Source: Sanderia malayensis
Lineage: Eukaryota > Cnidaria > Scyphozoa > Semaeostomeae > Pelagiidae
NCBI GenBank assembly: GCA_013076295.1
Contig: RQOL01000476.1
Location: 1 to 64,000, forward strand
Length of the DNA stretch: 64,000 nucleotides
Direction of reading: 5' to 3'
Shown: piece by piece, positions 1 to 14,400 of the stretch
Numbering within the stretch: position 1 is the first letter of the stretch
Layout of the letters: each line of letters starts with the position of its first letter
Program-made: the position numbers and the translations under genes
Notes under the pieces: generated by a model
What the model saw: only the letters and a program-made list of their open reading frames with translations
Told to the model about the DNA's origin: nothing
The model's database searches: none

Positions 1-707
1 CTTTTGGAGTTTACTTCATTTATCTTTATCAAGAAGAACACATTCCACCAAAATATTCACAATACACAACTACTATGTACACAACTTACAGTCTCCTTGA
101 TCTTTTCTTTCTCAATGTCTTCTTTCTCTATAGACCTTACAGGCAGATAACACTCTTTTCACAGACTTCAGACATCTTTCAATAAACAACCAAGCAATCA
201 GTTCATAAACAACTTTTAAAGCATCCGTAACAAAATCTCTAAATCTCCAACTAACTCTGATTTTAATAAGCAAGTCTTAATCAATTAAATCAGCATAAAT
301 CACAAAATAAAAAATTCAACAATTAAGGATTGCAGCAAGCAAAACAGCAAGACCAATGTATTAATAAATGTCAACATAGGTCCATCGTTGATTGCCATAA
401 GGCGTTGTCTCTAACATAAAGATGGAGGCTCTTAGTCTTTTTTACTGTATGTCCTTTCCGATATTTACGTGACTCATGGTCACATAACGAAGAGTCCGGC
501 GTTGCGTAAAAATATTCTGTAATTATATTGTTTCATTTTTCAGCAGTTGTACTTCTAAAATTTCTGGTCGCGAATCCTACTGCCATGACATGATATGAAC
601 TTTTCAAAACTGATAACGTTAAAAGCAAAACGAGTTTGTTCTTGGAGCTGTCGCTTTACTTAACTCTCCTGCATCGGTGGAGGCCTTCTTGTATGAATTT
701 TTTTTTC
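1..707. other. intergenic, nothing recognised
   Basis: AT-rich sequence with no convincing exon, RNA gene or inverted repeat. Stop codons are frequent in all frames. It ends where the first copy of the 1.38 kb dispersed repeat begins. Confidence 0.5.
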
Positions 708-713
708 CCCATC

Positions 714-2098
714 TTAGTAAATCAAAGGAACCTTGAGGTGACTCGCGACAGATGGCTTTTCACTATATTATCCAGAAAGTGAAGAAAGTAATATTAAATT
801 AAAGGGCTTATGCAGCCTGAAATGACATATCGATTTTTTTACGGAGATGGAGAGAAAAAGATCTGAGTATCACTATGAACCTATTTTGAGTGTTTTCTGA
901 CGAGTATAAGTATATTTTTTCCAAGCTCAAACACAGCCAGGTCTGCGCGATATTTTCCTCACATTATGAGTCAATTCTCGTTGCTTTCAATTAAAACAGA
1001 AATTTTAACAAATTTTGAAAAAAATAAAACTTTCAAGATTTTGGTTCAGTGTGACGTCAAATGAACCGAGCTATTGTTCTTCAACTATTGTTCTCTGAGG
1101 AAGTGGAATGGAAGAGCTGCCCGGCCTGTGTTGAAACAGTGTCTGGCTAAAATCTTTTCAAAATGTCGTATTGCGAAAATAGTAGTTCGAAACAAATTCC
1201 TCTGACAACGAAGGACGAAGTCTTCCTGGGGATAGCGAAGAAGACGAAGACTATTCAGTAGTCAGTTCGTATAGTCGAACTCGCACGAAGGAGAACCTCT
1301 TTCAAGAAGACCCAGAGCTGGGTACGGCAGTGATGATAAAGAATCGGGTTGTGAAGGCCTACCTATCTCTGAAAGAGCTGGATGCCCGTTTTGAAAATAA
1401 AACTTTTGTTGATAATTGGTTAGTTCATTTGTTATTTAATAAATTATTGGCAACTGTTAAACATTAATTCTATGGAATCATATGAGTTTTGTTCATTGTA
1501 CTGTTTTGTCTTCAGTTGTTACGGTCCAATCCAGGTCTTTAGAAGAGTTTCGTCTTGCGAGACTTATGGAGAGAGACGAATTTAGTGTTGGCGCAGCAAA
1601 TTCAAAAAAAATTTGTTTTGAGACCACTCAAGCAAACATTTTGACTCCAGTTTTCGATTATGTTTCATCAAGTTAAAAAGCTATCATTTTCCAAAACAAA
1701 AATGAAATACTATAATTGTTGTATTAGTTGCATAAGCATACAGCTAGAAAACTTTCTTCTTTTCACCTGATGCTTCCAACGAGTCAAAAACGCTCCCCCC
1801 GTCTCCGTGCGTGATTGTGCTCGTGGTCCCCCCTGCCACAGCGTGCCCAGCATCTAGTATGGTACGTCATGTTGTTTGTTATTTCAACAAGTTTACACTT
1901 TATCCAATGAAAAACTTGCAATGTGATATCATACTTGGCAGCCTCACTTCAAATCAAAAGTGACCGTTTGAATCTGAGGCACATACCTTATATGGTAAAG
2001 TAAACAGAAACACGCACCACACTACACTGACACAGAACACAACATTTTTCCCCACTCACCAACATATACTCGCTTGCGCATGCGCTTCGCGAGTCAAA
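714..2098 (+). repeat. 1.38 kb dispersed repeat, copy A
   Basis: This block is closely similar along its whole length to 13860-15237, in the same orientation. The two copies differ by scattered substitutions and small indels. Both start near AATCAAAGGAACC and end in GCGCATGCGCTTCGCGAGTC. A short inverted match (TGACTCGCGA near the start, TCGCGAGTCA at the end) suggests a transposon with poor terminal repeats. No clear target duplication was found. The superfamily is unknown. Confidence 0.75.
1187..1676 (+). pseudogene. coding-like relic inside repeat copy A
   Basis: From 1187 to 1467 one frame stays open for about 93 codons with no start codon. It encodes an acidic stretch ([10 protein letters not shown]), then a helix-like charged segment, ending in LLATVKH before TAA. 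It follows AG and could be an exon. A second open frame of 64 codons (1482-1676) begins [11 protein letters not shown], and a strong acceptor-like TTTTGTCTTCAG lies inside it. In copy B the first frame is broken by small indels at about 14440, 14505 and 14520, but the 64-codon frame is intact. I recognise neither product. They may be a decayed transposon protein or captured host exons. Confidence 0.35.
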
Positions 2099-3861
2099 AT
2101 GATGCTGGTAACTGGCTTCTAGTAAGCAACATTGGAGATATGAAATGTTCTACAGGATTCCATTTCCAGCAGCCATCTTGCTGATGGGATTGTCTGGTAG
2201 TTAACACCTAAGCAGACCAACAGAGATAAAGTGCTTTTTCCACTTCGTGCAGCCACCTTATGATTCGTGACCGGTCATGCTTGGAACGGTCATGCTTGGA
2301 ATGGAGAATGATAACTATTTGAAAAAGAGTGTCGAAAGCTGTTTCCGGAAGATCAGAGGGGTACTGGAGCCTAAATGCAGGTAACAGAGGCCAGTGGCAG
2401 AAACTTCTTCGTAACGCCGCACATAAGCAACAGTTGATGTCACGTAGGAAAGTAAACATCGTTTAAAGATTCCTTTTATCATAACATCTGCAAAAAGAGC
2501 CTTCCAGATTGCCAAGAATGAAGTGGAAGAAGCCTTTAGCTGCAACCACGAGAAACGGACACACGCCAGGCTTTACTTGCCAAAAATGATCTGGTTACCG
2601 TGGCAAAAGATACGGGTGTTTTGATCTTAATGGTGGGGACCTATCTATTCATGAGTGTGAGGATTCGTGCGATGAATTACTACCTTGATATTTTGATATA
2701 ACTTTTTAGACAAACCAAAGAAATATTGCAGAAAATGCAAATATGTAATTTTAACTAATTTAATATTCTCAATCGAAAATTCCGGTTTATAAGCGAAATA
2801 TCGACATCTTAAAATTTTCTAATGACAACAACGATAACACAAACTTTGGGATGCTGTACCTCCAGAAAGGCAAAATAAAAATACCGAGTATGTTATAAGC
2901 TCTTTATTGTCTTGTGATGCATCATAAAATTTGTAAAAGTTCTCAAAAAAAAATTCTGACTGTTTGTAGGTGTGGTCATGATGATGATTCATGTGAATAT
3001 CTGAATGGCCACGCCCGAAATGTCCCTTGGCTGTTTTAGATTCCTTTCATTATGAAATACCCGAATCCAAAATAAAATTTATGGTTAGGCAGCTTGCTAG
3101 TTGGTTGTAGTAATTTCACTTTCCAATCATTGTGAAATGACTGGCTTTCGTGAGCTCTTCCTCCTATTCAAGGGAAATAATACCAGTATTTTCTCGCGTT
3201 GCAGCTCCCTCATTTATAAATCAAACCTTGCTTATTTGCGTCACGCGCTGATCTTTCGAACCAAATAGACCACTTTCGCCATGACAGCAGAATTATACGT
3301 CATCGATACCTTAAACGTTGAAATTGCTCAAATTCGTCATGTAAACTAAAGTTGCTTTGGGTGTCAGTTCTCTTTTGTGGGAAGATTTTAGTGGCAATAT
3401 ACGTTTTTTATTTTATAAAAAACTTGAATCTGCATCTAGCAGGGACGTAACTTGACGGATGTTTTTCAGGGGTGAAGGGCTCGACATTTCAGACTGAAAA
3501 AAGTCAGTTATCATTTTTATGAAGGCCTAAAAGTTTATACACACTTACTACCATGAGGTTTTAAATTGTCTCCTGGATAGTAAATAGTTTATATTTTGAG
3601 AACTCTTTCCAATTATCTTGTGTGGTAAAGTTAGTATTTTCGCTAAATTTACGAAATCAAATGTAAAGACTGTTAGTTGGTGCTTGCAGATATCAGTAGT
3701 GTCAAACTCAAGTATTAATTCTTTTCTACAATTTGCCCATTCCTCAACTTTTTCTTCCTTCATATTATTCACAAAGATCACGTCGCGCATAAACTAACTT
3801 ATGACAATGCACTCTTTTTAAGAATGAAATATTATATTGTGTTAGCTAAATATCCTTGAGC
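2099..3861. other. intergenic, nothing recognised
   Basis: No exon-like segment, RNA gene or strong inverted repeat was seen. A short tandem duplication (GGTCATGCTTGGAA) lies near 2271-2300. Confidence 0.45.
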
Positions 3862-4250
3862 CCAATGTTTTTTATTTATAAGAAACCTAGCTTGGATCCT
3901 AGTACTAAAATTTTATTCAAGTTTATAACGCAACAGCAACACAGCCAAAACTGTATCAAATATCGGAAACCCACCTACTACTATGAAAAGACCCAATATC
4001 ATGTGTTTTTCAATAAAAATGTGTTTGCGAATTTATACCAAACCAAATTGGATTTTTGACGTATTACTTTCCAGCTCAGAAAGTTTTCTTAATTTTCTTT
4101 CGACGTCTCTCATTCCAAAAGTTTCTTAAATTTTGGGGGCTCTGGTATTAGGTTTTTTATAAACCGGCTTCTCATAAAAAACGTGCACTGAAAGTTCCTT
4201 ACATCTTTGGCCACCGTAGTTCAAGTTGCGTATGAATCAGTTTCTTATAA
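3862..4250. repeat. dispersed repeat with inverted ATAAGAAACC ends
   Basis: The left side contains TTTATAAGAAACCTAG. The right side, read on the minus strand, contains a matching GTGCACG...TTTATAAAAAACCTA...TTTAAGAAACTTTTGG string. The same two signatures, in the same order, lie at 45765-46110 next to the NCAPG tandem array. I infer a small element with terminal inverted repeats. The exact ends and target duplication were not resolved. Confidence 0.4.
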
Positions 4251-4260
4251 AAATTGGGTG

Positions 4261-7047
4261 AGGCATTGTAAAATTTACATAGAAAAAGAGGATACCGTGA
4301 AGGCAAAGCACAATAGAATGGTATATATGAATGAACAAAACGTAATCGAATGGGCATTATCATCACGAAGTTTTGCTTCCTATATCGCATCCTATGCTTA
4401 GAATTCGGAAATTGGCAAACCTTAAACCCGGGACACGACACCATTTACATTTCTAGACAGTTTTAATGAACCGTAAATCACTGTAAAGAAACTTTTTGTG
4501 CTAAAATGCCAATATTGTCATGCCAAGTAAAGAAGCATCCCATTTTTTTTATAAAAATAACATGAATTGTTTTGCATGCTTCCCCCCTAAACCGGATAAC
4601 AAGTATAAATAAATACTAAAGAATAGTTCTACAAAGCACTTAACGTTCTACCAATGCATTGTCATAATATAGCAATGCAGGTAAATTTTAAGCTGTGTGA
4701 AGATGCGGAAACGAATGCTCCCCTCTGCGATGACGTATGCGTAGGCTGTGTAGTTAATTTTGTTTTGTGTTTGAATGAAGCTTTACTGTTCCGACCAATA
4801 CAGCAATTGTGTGCACTGAAGAAATCCCACACGTTTGTGGAGAGACAACCAACAATAACAACCTTTGTCTGTGCCTACTTTAATAAATTCCTCTCTTGAA
4901 CACGTGCTTATATTGTATTTCTGGACTGCATGAAACTGAAACTTGCCAGTGTCAGACTATTATTGGATAACGATCCGCGCAAGATAACGCGTCTCCTCTC
5001 CTGGTAAGTGCCACACATTAAATTTAATCGATATGCAGCAATGTAGCATTATACTGTTCTAATTATTATAGTAATTATGCATTTGTTAACGGTGTACGCA
5101 TTGCCGATCCGATTGTTGGCCTGTTTATTCTCGTGTTGGCATTTTTCTAATCTCTACAATTGAATCGAAAATCAAAATCAACAGTGCGCTGATTAAAAAA
5201 CGCAATTATACGCCAAGTAACGAATTACCTCTTCAAAGATGCACGAGTATTTAATACCTTCAATGTATGTACCCATCACATAAGAAGTGACTTTTACATA
5301 AATGTTATGGACGAGCATCTTGCAATCGAAGTTTAAGGTGGGCTCGAGCTGTTAAAACTCAAATAGCAGTGACAAATCAGGGAAAAATATCGACCAAGTC
5401 TTCGAAGACTGATTGTATTGTGTCGCTGGATATTCACAGCGCTTTTTGAGACTAATGCTTCTGATTGATAAATGGGTTTGTGAGTCTTTCGGATAAAAAT
5501 ATCTCCACTAAAACAGTAGATTAGTAAAAGTTTTGTTTTGGTCAATAATATTTTAAAAGTCTAATTTATTGAACGATTTTTTAATGTTTTAGTTAAATCA
5601 ATCATTGATAAGCCTCCCGCTTGTTATGAATAAAAAAGTTTATACCCTCATTGTCTAGCGATGAAAGTATGTGAATTCTATTTTTTATCAAATTGATAAA
5701 GGTCTTTTATTTTCATTGAAAAAGCCTCAATGTGTTTCGCAATACAAAAATGAAAGGCAACCCTCAGTGTGCTTTAGAGTGTGAAAACGAAAGGCAAGTG
5801 GTAACCTCCATATATTCAATATTGCTTTTATTCATTAAACTAATCCATAAATATTGAATAAGATCAATGCGATTCGACTGAGGTTATTTCTCAAAGAGTA
5901 CGAAAGTTAAAAACAAATTATTATTTTTCTGACCGAAGGACGAGATAATAGTGGGTAAATCATTGTGCCGTTTGTTATGAGAGTTGAAGGTACTCACCTG
6001 ATTTGTCAATATTTAATATTGACTTACACAAGCATTCATTCTTATAAGGATTTCGTATTGAGAAACTCTTTGCTAAGACTGATGTTTGTTGCTATGAATA
6101 CATATCTCAGCACCAGATTAAACTTTTAAAGACATTTTTGAGGGCTTCGGTTATTAAGACTGGAAAATCATTCTGCAAAGACATAACTGTGTTACCATAT
6201 CATTGATAAATTTATTTACAAAATAAATCTTCACTCTTTAGTTTCCTTATCAACATGTTTGTTGATTTGATGTTTCAATAAAACGCCATAAAAAATTGGG
6301 AGCTTCCAGTAAAAAATTTTATTATAAGTTAATAACAACAATTAATTGCTAGTTGGCAGATCTATTGCGGGTGGATTTCACTGCTAAAGATACAGAGATG
6401 ATGTGTTCTTTTTGCTTAAAAGTTAGGTTCTCTTTATACTGGTGAATTGTAACTGTTTGCAGAATTTGTTGGGAGCACACCACCCACGGTACATGTAGCT
6501 CGATGCAATTACATTTTTCAAGTGTTTCATTTACTTTGTTCATTGGCTTTGTGTTTGTTTTCATTTGCTTCCAAAAATAAGCTCTTTGACACCCTGCGAC
6601 AAATAGAGGAAACCTCTGTCTCAACTTCCTGAAATACTCCGCAATAAACATGGCGCAACCACGTTTCCATGGCATCTGCTACCATGGAAACCTGGGCATA
6701 TGATAAGCCCTCTGGAGGTCCTCCATTAGTACTAAGTGTTTCTCCAAGGCGAGCCCGGATAACCAGTGAATAGAGAGCTCTTGAAGGATATTTTCGCAAT
6801 TTAATCTTGTTAAAATGGACAGTACTTTCTCTTTTTTGCCGCCACACAATTGATAGCATTGTGGAAACAGCTTACCGCATAACCGTTGTTCTCACTGCAT
6901 CAAACTGTGAAAGGGGATTCGCCATATTGATTTGCTACTTTTGAGGATTTACCAGTGGCCAGTGACAATAACTCTCTGTTGCGTCGTGTTGCGACGTGTC
7001 TTGCGTCGTTTTATTTGCTTCGCGTGTGCTTTCGTTATATTTTAATT
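4261..7047. other. intergenic, nothing recognised
   Basis: Several short open frames exist on both strands, including two overlapping minus-strand frames at 6349-6859. None shows a recognisable domain or splice-bounded exon structure. I see no gene here. Confidence 0.4.
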
Positions 7048-7049
7048 TA

Positions 7050-7578
7050 AAGTGCCACTTTATTTTTTATATTTGCTAAAACTATAGATTCCAATCCGCT
7101 GATTCTGAATCTGCTTTTATTTTTTCGACCTTATGAGTAATTTTTGAGTTAGAGGGTGTTTTCCTCAAACTTTCGTGACATTCTTGGACGACTGGGTCTA
7201 GCCTAATATGACATTATAGTAGGGACCCCGTTTTTTCCCGTACTGAAGCAACAAGTTTGACAATGACAGGTAACCGACGCCCAATTTCTATATATTTGAG
7301 TAAAAAAATAAATAACAATATTCGTTTTCTGAGAGAAAATCAGTGTCAAACTTGTTGCTTCAGCACGGGAAATAATGGGGTCACCACTTTGATGTCATAG
7401 TAGGTAGATCCCTGTCCTCGAAGTGAGTTAAGCAAGATAGCGAAAGTGACGAAATATCGATACTTTCACTCGTTATAATTCGTGAAATACTTGTCAGACT
7501 TTAAAAAATTTTCAGATTTAAAATCAGCGTTGCAAGTTTTTCTGATATAAAGAATAAAAATTAAGTATAGTGGCACTT
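7050..7578. mobile_element. 529 bp fold-back MITE, TA-flanked
   Basis: The termini are AAGTGCCACT at the left and its complement (GTGGCACTT) at the right, each flanked by TA. The two halves pair imperfectly over most of the length. The best part is the inner arm, where GAAGCAACAAGTTTGACA at about 7245-7262 is answered by its complement near 7342-7360. There is no open frame. The TA flank and hairpin form fit a Tc1/mariner-type nonautonomous element, but TA is too short to prove the superfamily. Confidence 0.6.
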
Positions 7579-7580
7579 TA

Positions 7581-8426
7581 AAACAGGATTTCTCTTTAAT
7601 CGCGCAAATGAAGATTAATGAATAAATGAATGAGTGAAAGGCAATAATTTCAACAATTTTATTTACCCTCACAACGTCACATTGCAGAAGCCAATCGCAC
7701 GAGTAATCGATTACCTTTGTCTCTGTATATTTAATTTGCTTTTTGCGAACGGGCGAACAGGGAATCGGAGGTGAATTTGCAAGAGGGAATTCTACAGAAT
7801 AGGGGATCTGTAGAAGATAGAATCTGTATAAAGAAGATTTTGTATAAAGCGAAATTTCCATAAGGTGATTAAGTTATAGAAAACGGAATCTAATATGTTT
7901 ATTGATGTAACCAAAACTTATAAGAGATGCACAACACACGTGAAACATACTTCACTGGACTAGACGAGCCGCTGGCATTGTTTTGCAACATATCAACTTC
8001 CTTCGGAAAAAGCCTATTCTCCTGCCATGAACGCCTTCATCTTATTAAAACTTGAACCAATCATACCTTCTTATTGCTCTTTCCAGATTCCGCTTTCCAA
8101 AGAAAATTCCCTTGGTTTCCGTTCCCTATTTCTTTGTTCACTTTCCGATTACTTTTTCCTTCTTTTATAGACAGCCGTCTGAAATTTGTCATTTGTTATC
8201 CTTCCCGACACTGGGTTGTTTGAAACTGTGAACTAACTCGAGCACTTTAATCTTGATTTGAATTTCATTTGCAATGCTCTACTTCCGCAGACATCATTTT
8301 ATTAAGACAACGTAAATTTTTGCAAACAAGCAAGGACTTGCCAGAAGATTACAGAAGATCTCTTTTGATTTTACTCAAACGGCTTGTGTTTATTTCGTAT
8401 TTTTAGATCCGTGGTGATCAATCAAA
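7581..8426. other. upstream region of the protease gene
   Basis: Noncoding sequence ahead of the start codon at 8427. No clear TATA box or transcription start could be assigned. Confidence 0.4.
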
Positions 8427-11400
8427 ATGATGTTAAATCCAAAACTTTTGGCCTTCTCATTTGGAATTTTGCATATTGTAATCGTTCATACTGGTAGGAA
8501 TATTAATTTTACATTTATTCAATAGAATGATTGCATGTTTATTTTACTTTTGAGAAAGTGGTTTGTTTCATCAACATTTAAGAATGTATGGTATACACGC
8601 ACCATATAGATGCATAATTCCTTAATTTTACCGAGTCTTTGATATTTTTCATTGTTATTCTAAATTTTCTATTTTAACCTTCTGCAACTTAACCAAACAA
8701 AGGGAATGAGTTTTGTGCTCAGTAACATTGGGAGCATTTCAAATTTATGCACAAAGAGGGAATGGGGGCATCTCTTCGATAAAAAAGCACTTTTAGTACT
8801 CTTCACGAAGAAAAAGTACAAACTTAGCTTGTTTTTGGAGATATTGATTCTGGCAGTCCTGGTCGGGCTGACATAGTTATTTGCTATTTGAAAAGGTGCG
8901 GAGACATTTCTGATGTTCAGCAGTGGTGTTCGTATTGGAAGAACGAAGGCTACTGTTCCAAAAGCCATCAATTTTACAGCTACATGACCTCCAATTGCAA
9001 GAAATCATGTGGATTCTGCCGAGGTTTGTAGCATTGTCAGATTTTCGGCATTTTATGTTTATTCCCATACGTGTTTTCTTGTAAAAAAGCTGGGAATATA
9101 AGCGTTTGCTCTCAGACCGAGGCGAACTCGTTAGAAATTTTTAGGGAGTATTTTTTATGAAATACAGCATCTGTTACAACATTTATTAGCATATATCACC
9201 ATGCTAATACCTTTGTGAATGTTATTAGAATACTTAGTTATTAAATGCTTGTACAATGCTTTTTGTATAGTTGATCCTTGTGGAGCGGTTCCATGCAAAA
9301 ATGGCGCAACATGTACTCCAAATGGAAGCTCTTTCACTTGCAAATGTAAATTGGGATACGAAGGGAAATTATGCGAAATAGGTATGTTTGTTGGTCAAAA
9401 ATTACACGAAAACTCCCTCGTCCAATTGTTTTCAACAGTTGGATAATTTAATTATTTATATTTGTAAAAGGACAGGAATCAGAGGATACGCCTTGCATTA
9501 AAACTTTAGTTTCATATGCAACCTGCATCATTGAAGCTCCAATATGAAACTATATAAAATGTAAAATTATTTCGGCCTTGACTGAAAGGTCATGTTTAAC
9601 CAACTGTTTGTATACCCCTCATGGAAATACCCGGATGACTTCAGCTTTCCACCAAGTAATTGTGTGTTTAGCGCAAATATTTATCATTTGTGAATGATGA
9701 AACCTCTGCTTTATTCATGAGGCCATTATTGTTATTTTTATTGAAACAGTCAAAAATGACAATTGTCTAGAGTATTGAATAACGGTGATTTCTTCTGTAG
9801 TCAACCCTTGTGCTAAGCAGCCGTGTAAGAACGGTGGAAGTTGCACAAGACAAGGAAGTAAGTTCACCTGCAAATGTAAGGATGGCTTCGAAGGGACAAC
9901 ATGCGAAAAAAAAGGTTTGTAGGCATAGATATTTAGTCAGATGATCGCTAATATTTACTCTCATTTTGTTCTTCTATAAAACCTCTCTACAAAAGATTTC
10001 ACAGTTACACTTCAAAAACTTATTAAAATATTAATTGCAACTACTTTTGGTTTTGTGATTTTGGTTATTTTAACCTGGTGAATTGCTATGAAAACTTCAA
10101 AACAATGGATTTAGAATTGAAGCTTTTACAAATGTGCGCTAGGCTTAAGTAGCGCACACAAGCGGTTTTGTCGCCAGCGACCAAAAAGCGCCGTTCTTGG
10201 CGACAAATACCGTTCATGTGCTCTGGGCTTCGCGGACAAAAAATTTTAATTACTTTGGGATTGGAGTTTGAACAACTTTTATTAAGTACCGTCTTGAAGC
10301 AATCAATTTCAATAATTTATTGCGTTATTTTTTAGCTACTAAGCAAATATATCCATACATTTATTTGTTTTTTTGCGCTTTGTTTTTGTTTTTATTTCTT
10401 CATTGCAATGATATATTTTGTTTTTAGTTGTAACAGCCAAAGAATGTAAAAACTCGGCTCAATATGATAAACAATGTCCCGTGTGGAAGAACGCTTTGTT
10501 TTGTAAACCAGGAAATCAATGGTATGGTTTCATGACTGATCACTGTTCCAAGGAATGTGGCTTTTGTAAAAGTGTGTATTTTCTTCAGTTTCTTTTTCCT
10601 TCGCAAAAATCTGTCTAAACGTGACAGGACTAATTGCGGATTATTTACCAGGCTCTGTTTTGTTCAGGGAGGCTTGTTTAAGGCCCCGTTTACACGGTAC
10701 CGGTCAAGTTTTTAGCCGTTCAAGTTTTTGTACGGATAGGGGTCGCGTTTACACGAGATCGGCTATCCGTACAAATATTTGTACGGATAGCCGTGCAAAA
10801 ACTTGTCCTGTTAGGAAGAGGACGAGTTGACAACTTGAGCGGTCAAATATTTGAACGGTACCGTGTAAACGCTTCTAACCGTGCAAATATTTGTACGGAT
10901 TCATAAAGAGGTGAAAAAGTCAGGAAAGCGAGGCACTTTGAAAATGCTAGATTTGGCGCTCAAAATTTAAAAGCAATTTTTTGTTATTTACGACGAAGGT
11001 TAACTTTCAGAAATAAAAAAGACGATCGTAAATTTCATAAAAATCCAGACAACAAATCATTTCACTCGCCCACACAAAAAATAATTCGACTTGGCGCCAA
11101 CGATTCATGAAAAAGCATACTGCGCATGACCATCAAAGAAAGCCGGCTAGCAAAATCCATCGTGTAAACGGGAGGCCTATCCGTACAAATATTTGACCGG
11201 TACACCTAGCAGTACAAAAACTTGAACGGCTAAAAACTTGACCGGTACCGTGTAAACGGGGCCTAAGTCTCGAGGTTCTAGACTTCTAGAGAGGCACTTC
11301 AAAATCCTCAAATATACTTCAGCTGAAGAATGTGAGAAAAATGTTCGTGTAAAGTAATTGGGAGATAAACACGGAGCAATTGTGTTATTGTGTTATTGTT

Positions 11401-14400
11401 TTCATTGTGTTATCATTCACAATTTTAGTTTGAACAATAGTTTCAAATACAAGGGGGCTTAATTCATAACCTCGTTTCGAAAGGGGCGAGAAAAAGCTTA
11501 AAAAGCTATTACGGTAGATGTCTTATGAAGCTTTCCCACCTCATCAACTAGAAAGTTCCTTTATTCTACCCTTGTTGAAGTGTTATTGTTACACCATAAT
11601 GGCCTATGCTATATACCATCGTACTATGTATATCTGTTAGAGATATTTTAGTTATTGGGAGCTTTTCTCAAGAGAGCTTTAATTCTGATGTAGCTGTTGT
11701 AATCAAAGTGATGTTTTTGGTCTGTTTTTAGAAATCTGCAAAAACGACCAAACTGCTGATTATTGCAACAGGTATAAACAATATTGCAAACATCCACAAT
11801 ATGGCAAGATTATCACAAATAGCTGCAAAAAGACATGTGGTGGTTGTGAAGGTAAGGCTGCCCTGACAGCAATGTATCGCCAGACACCATACACTGGCTA
11901 ATTTTAAAAAATTCACACATGTTCTGCAGTAAATCGGCACTGACTTTTTATGGCAGAGACAATTGGTCAGTGATGAATTGACTATTTGTGTAAATCATTG
12001 TTTCAGTTTAATCTCAATTGACGAAATTGTCGAACCGATATTTCTCGAAACAGTCCTCTCTTTATAAATACATCATCATGTTCAATGAAGATAAAATAAT
12101 TATTTTGTTCTGACATTCTATTTAGAACCACCGTGTGGCCAAGGGCCTGATAAACTCCAACGCGTTGTTGGTGGGACCGACGCAGAACCGAATGACTGGC
12201 CATGGCAGGCAATGCTGACGTCAAATGGAAAGTATTATTGCGGAGGCACTTTGATTGCCAAACAATGGGTTGTCACAGCTGGACATTGCCTGCGCGGTAA
12301 AACTGCTGACCAACTTGGCGTTGTGCTGGGAGAGCATATCAGGTGTGTAAATATTCCTTTCTAAATCTATCTAACTATTTTGCAAGTTGTTTGAAGCACC
12401 TTCTGTAAGACGGAAACTTTTTTGTGATCTGCGAGACCAAAAGAACACCTACCAAACCTTTGCCAAAAATAGCTTTTGTCAAGTGTGGAAGCCTCCAAAA
12501 GTATCCCTAAAAAGTCTTCCAAGCAAAATCCTCTATAATAAAGACAACTCTGTAGAACCATACATGTAACAAGAATACCTCTGCTGCATGAGTACCCTTA
12601 TGTGGTCGAACTTCTATGGATGTTCCAATGTTTTTCAGGGACAAAGTTGAAGGACCTGAACAGTCCTTCAAAGTTACACAGATAGTACGACATCCAGATT
12701 ATGACCCAAGTACAAAGGACAGTGACATTGCACTGTTGAGACTTGATAAAGAAGCACAGTTGAATAAGCAAGTCTCACTTGCTTGCCTACCGACAGAGCC
12801 CCCTCTCCAAACTCAATTGTGCTACATAACAGGTATGGTTTTCTATCAAAATTTTGGAATAATGACCCGAAATTGTGACCAAATCATACTTGGGTACTTC
12901 AGTAGTATACCCCAAACTGAGTTGTGTAAAGCATAATGTAGATTGAAAGTTAAGGTGCCAGATGTTTACATTCTTATCAGGGGCGGCTGGAAAGGAAAAT
13001 GGAGTGGTACTAGTTGAAAGGAAATTTTTCTGACCACGCCCTTTAGATCAGCTTAAAATGCAACCGCGCCCATATTTTCAATATTTGAATCATGTGGAGG
13101 AGCACATCAATTTAAACACATAAATTTCTTCAAAAAAATTTGACTATGTTCCTTCATGGCGTTTGGCTCAATTCCAAAGGTTCCCACCAAATGATTGAAA
13201 CCCACTTTCACGTGCAAATGATGTTGTTTCATCTGAAACATAACAGCAACTACTTTGAGTCCATCAAGGTCAAAGGCTGCGGCTATGTGTGAAAGATACT
13301 GAAGGGAAGGAGATTAATATGCTGCGGCATTTTGCCCATAATTGGCTAGCCGCCGGTACTAGAAATCGTATTCTAGTGATGCCAATTTCTGGCCGAGGAT
13401 AACGATTATAAATCCGTCCATTTTCCATTCCTTTTTTAAGTTGATATTAACTCTAGCTAATTATAGACATATTTCAAGTTTAACAACAACAAACAACAAT
13501 TTAACAAAGTAAATTACAATTAATTCGACCTTTGGGCAAGGTCTGCCTTTTTTTTAAGATTAATCTTTGTTCATGAGTCAAGCGACCCTGGGCTGACGAT
13601 AATGAAAAAATGCTTGAAACTCTATTTCCTAAAGCTTGGTTCATTTTCTGTTACTATGATAAATCGCTATACACTTGTCCTCCCCAGAATAAAACTAATA
13701 TAAACTGAAACTCTGTATGGAAACGTACTTTACAAAATTTTCTATGGATGCCCCCTGCTTTGCGGCCACGTAACATCACTAGTATGAGGAAACTAGTACC
13801 ACCTGTCAATTCAGATATTGTGTTGGAACAGAAACACAATAGCATTTGCGTCACAGTGAGTAAGAATCAAAGGAACCTTGAGGTGACTCGCGACAGATGG
13901 CTTTTATTTCACTCTATTATCCAGAAAGTGAAGAAAGTAATATTAAATTAAAGGGCTTATACAGCCTGAAATGACATATCGATTTTTTTACGGAGATGGA
14001 GAGAAAAAGATCTGAGTATCACTATGAACCTATTTTGAGTGTTTTCTGACGAGTATAAGTATATTTTTTCCAAGCTCAAACACAGCCAGGTCTGCGCGAT
14101 ATTTTCCTCACATTATGAGTCAATTCTCGTTGCTTTCAATTAAAAACTTTTAAGAAATTAAGAAATTTTAACAAATTTTGAAAAAAATAAAACTTTCAAG
14201 GTTTTGATTCAGTGTGATGTCAGAATGAACCGAGCTATTGTTCTTCAACTATTGTTCTCTGAGGAAGAGCTGCCCGGCCTGTGTTGAAACAGTGTCTGGC
14301 TAAAATCTTTTCAAATTTTCGGATTGCGAAAATAGTAGTTCAAAACAAATTCCTCTGACAACGAAGGACGAAGTCTTCCTGAGGATAGCGAAGAAGACGA

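Noticed and set aside
4654..4899. Cysteine-containing 81-codon plus-strand frame
   Set aside because: Cysteine spacing fits no known module and no neighbouring exons were found.
6349..6859. Two overlapping minus-strand open frames of 108 and 110 codons
   Set aside because: No domain, splice signals or coding-like composition; overlap in different frames suggests chance.
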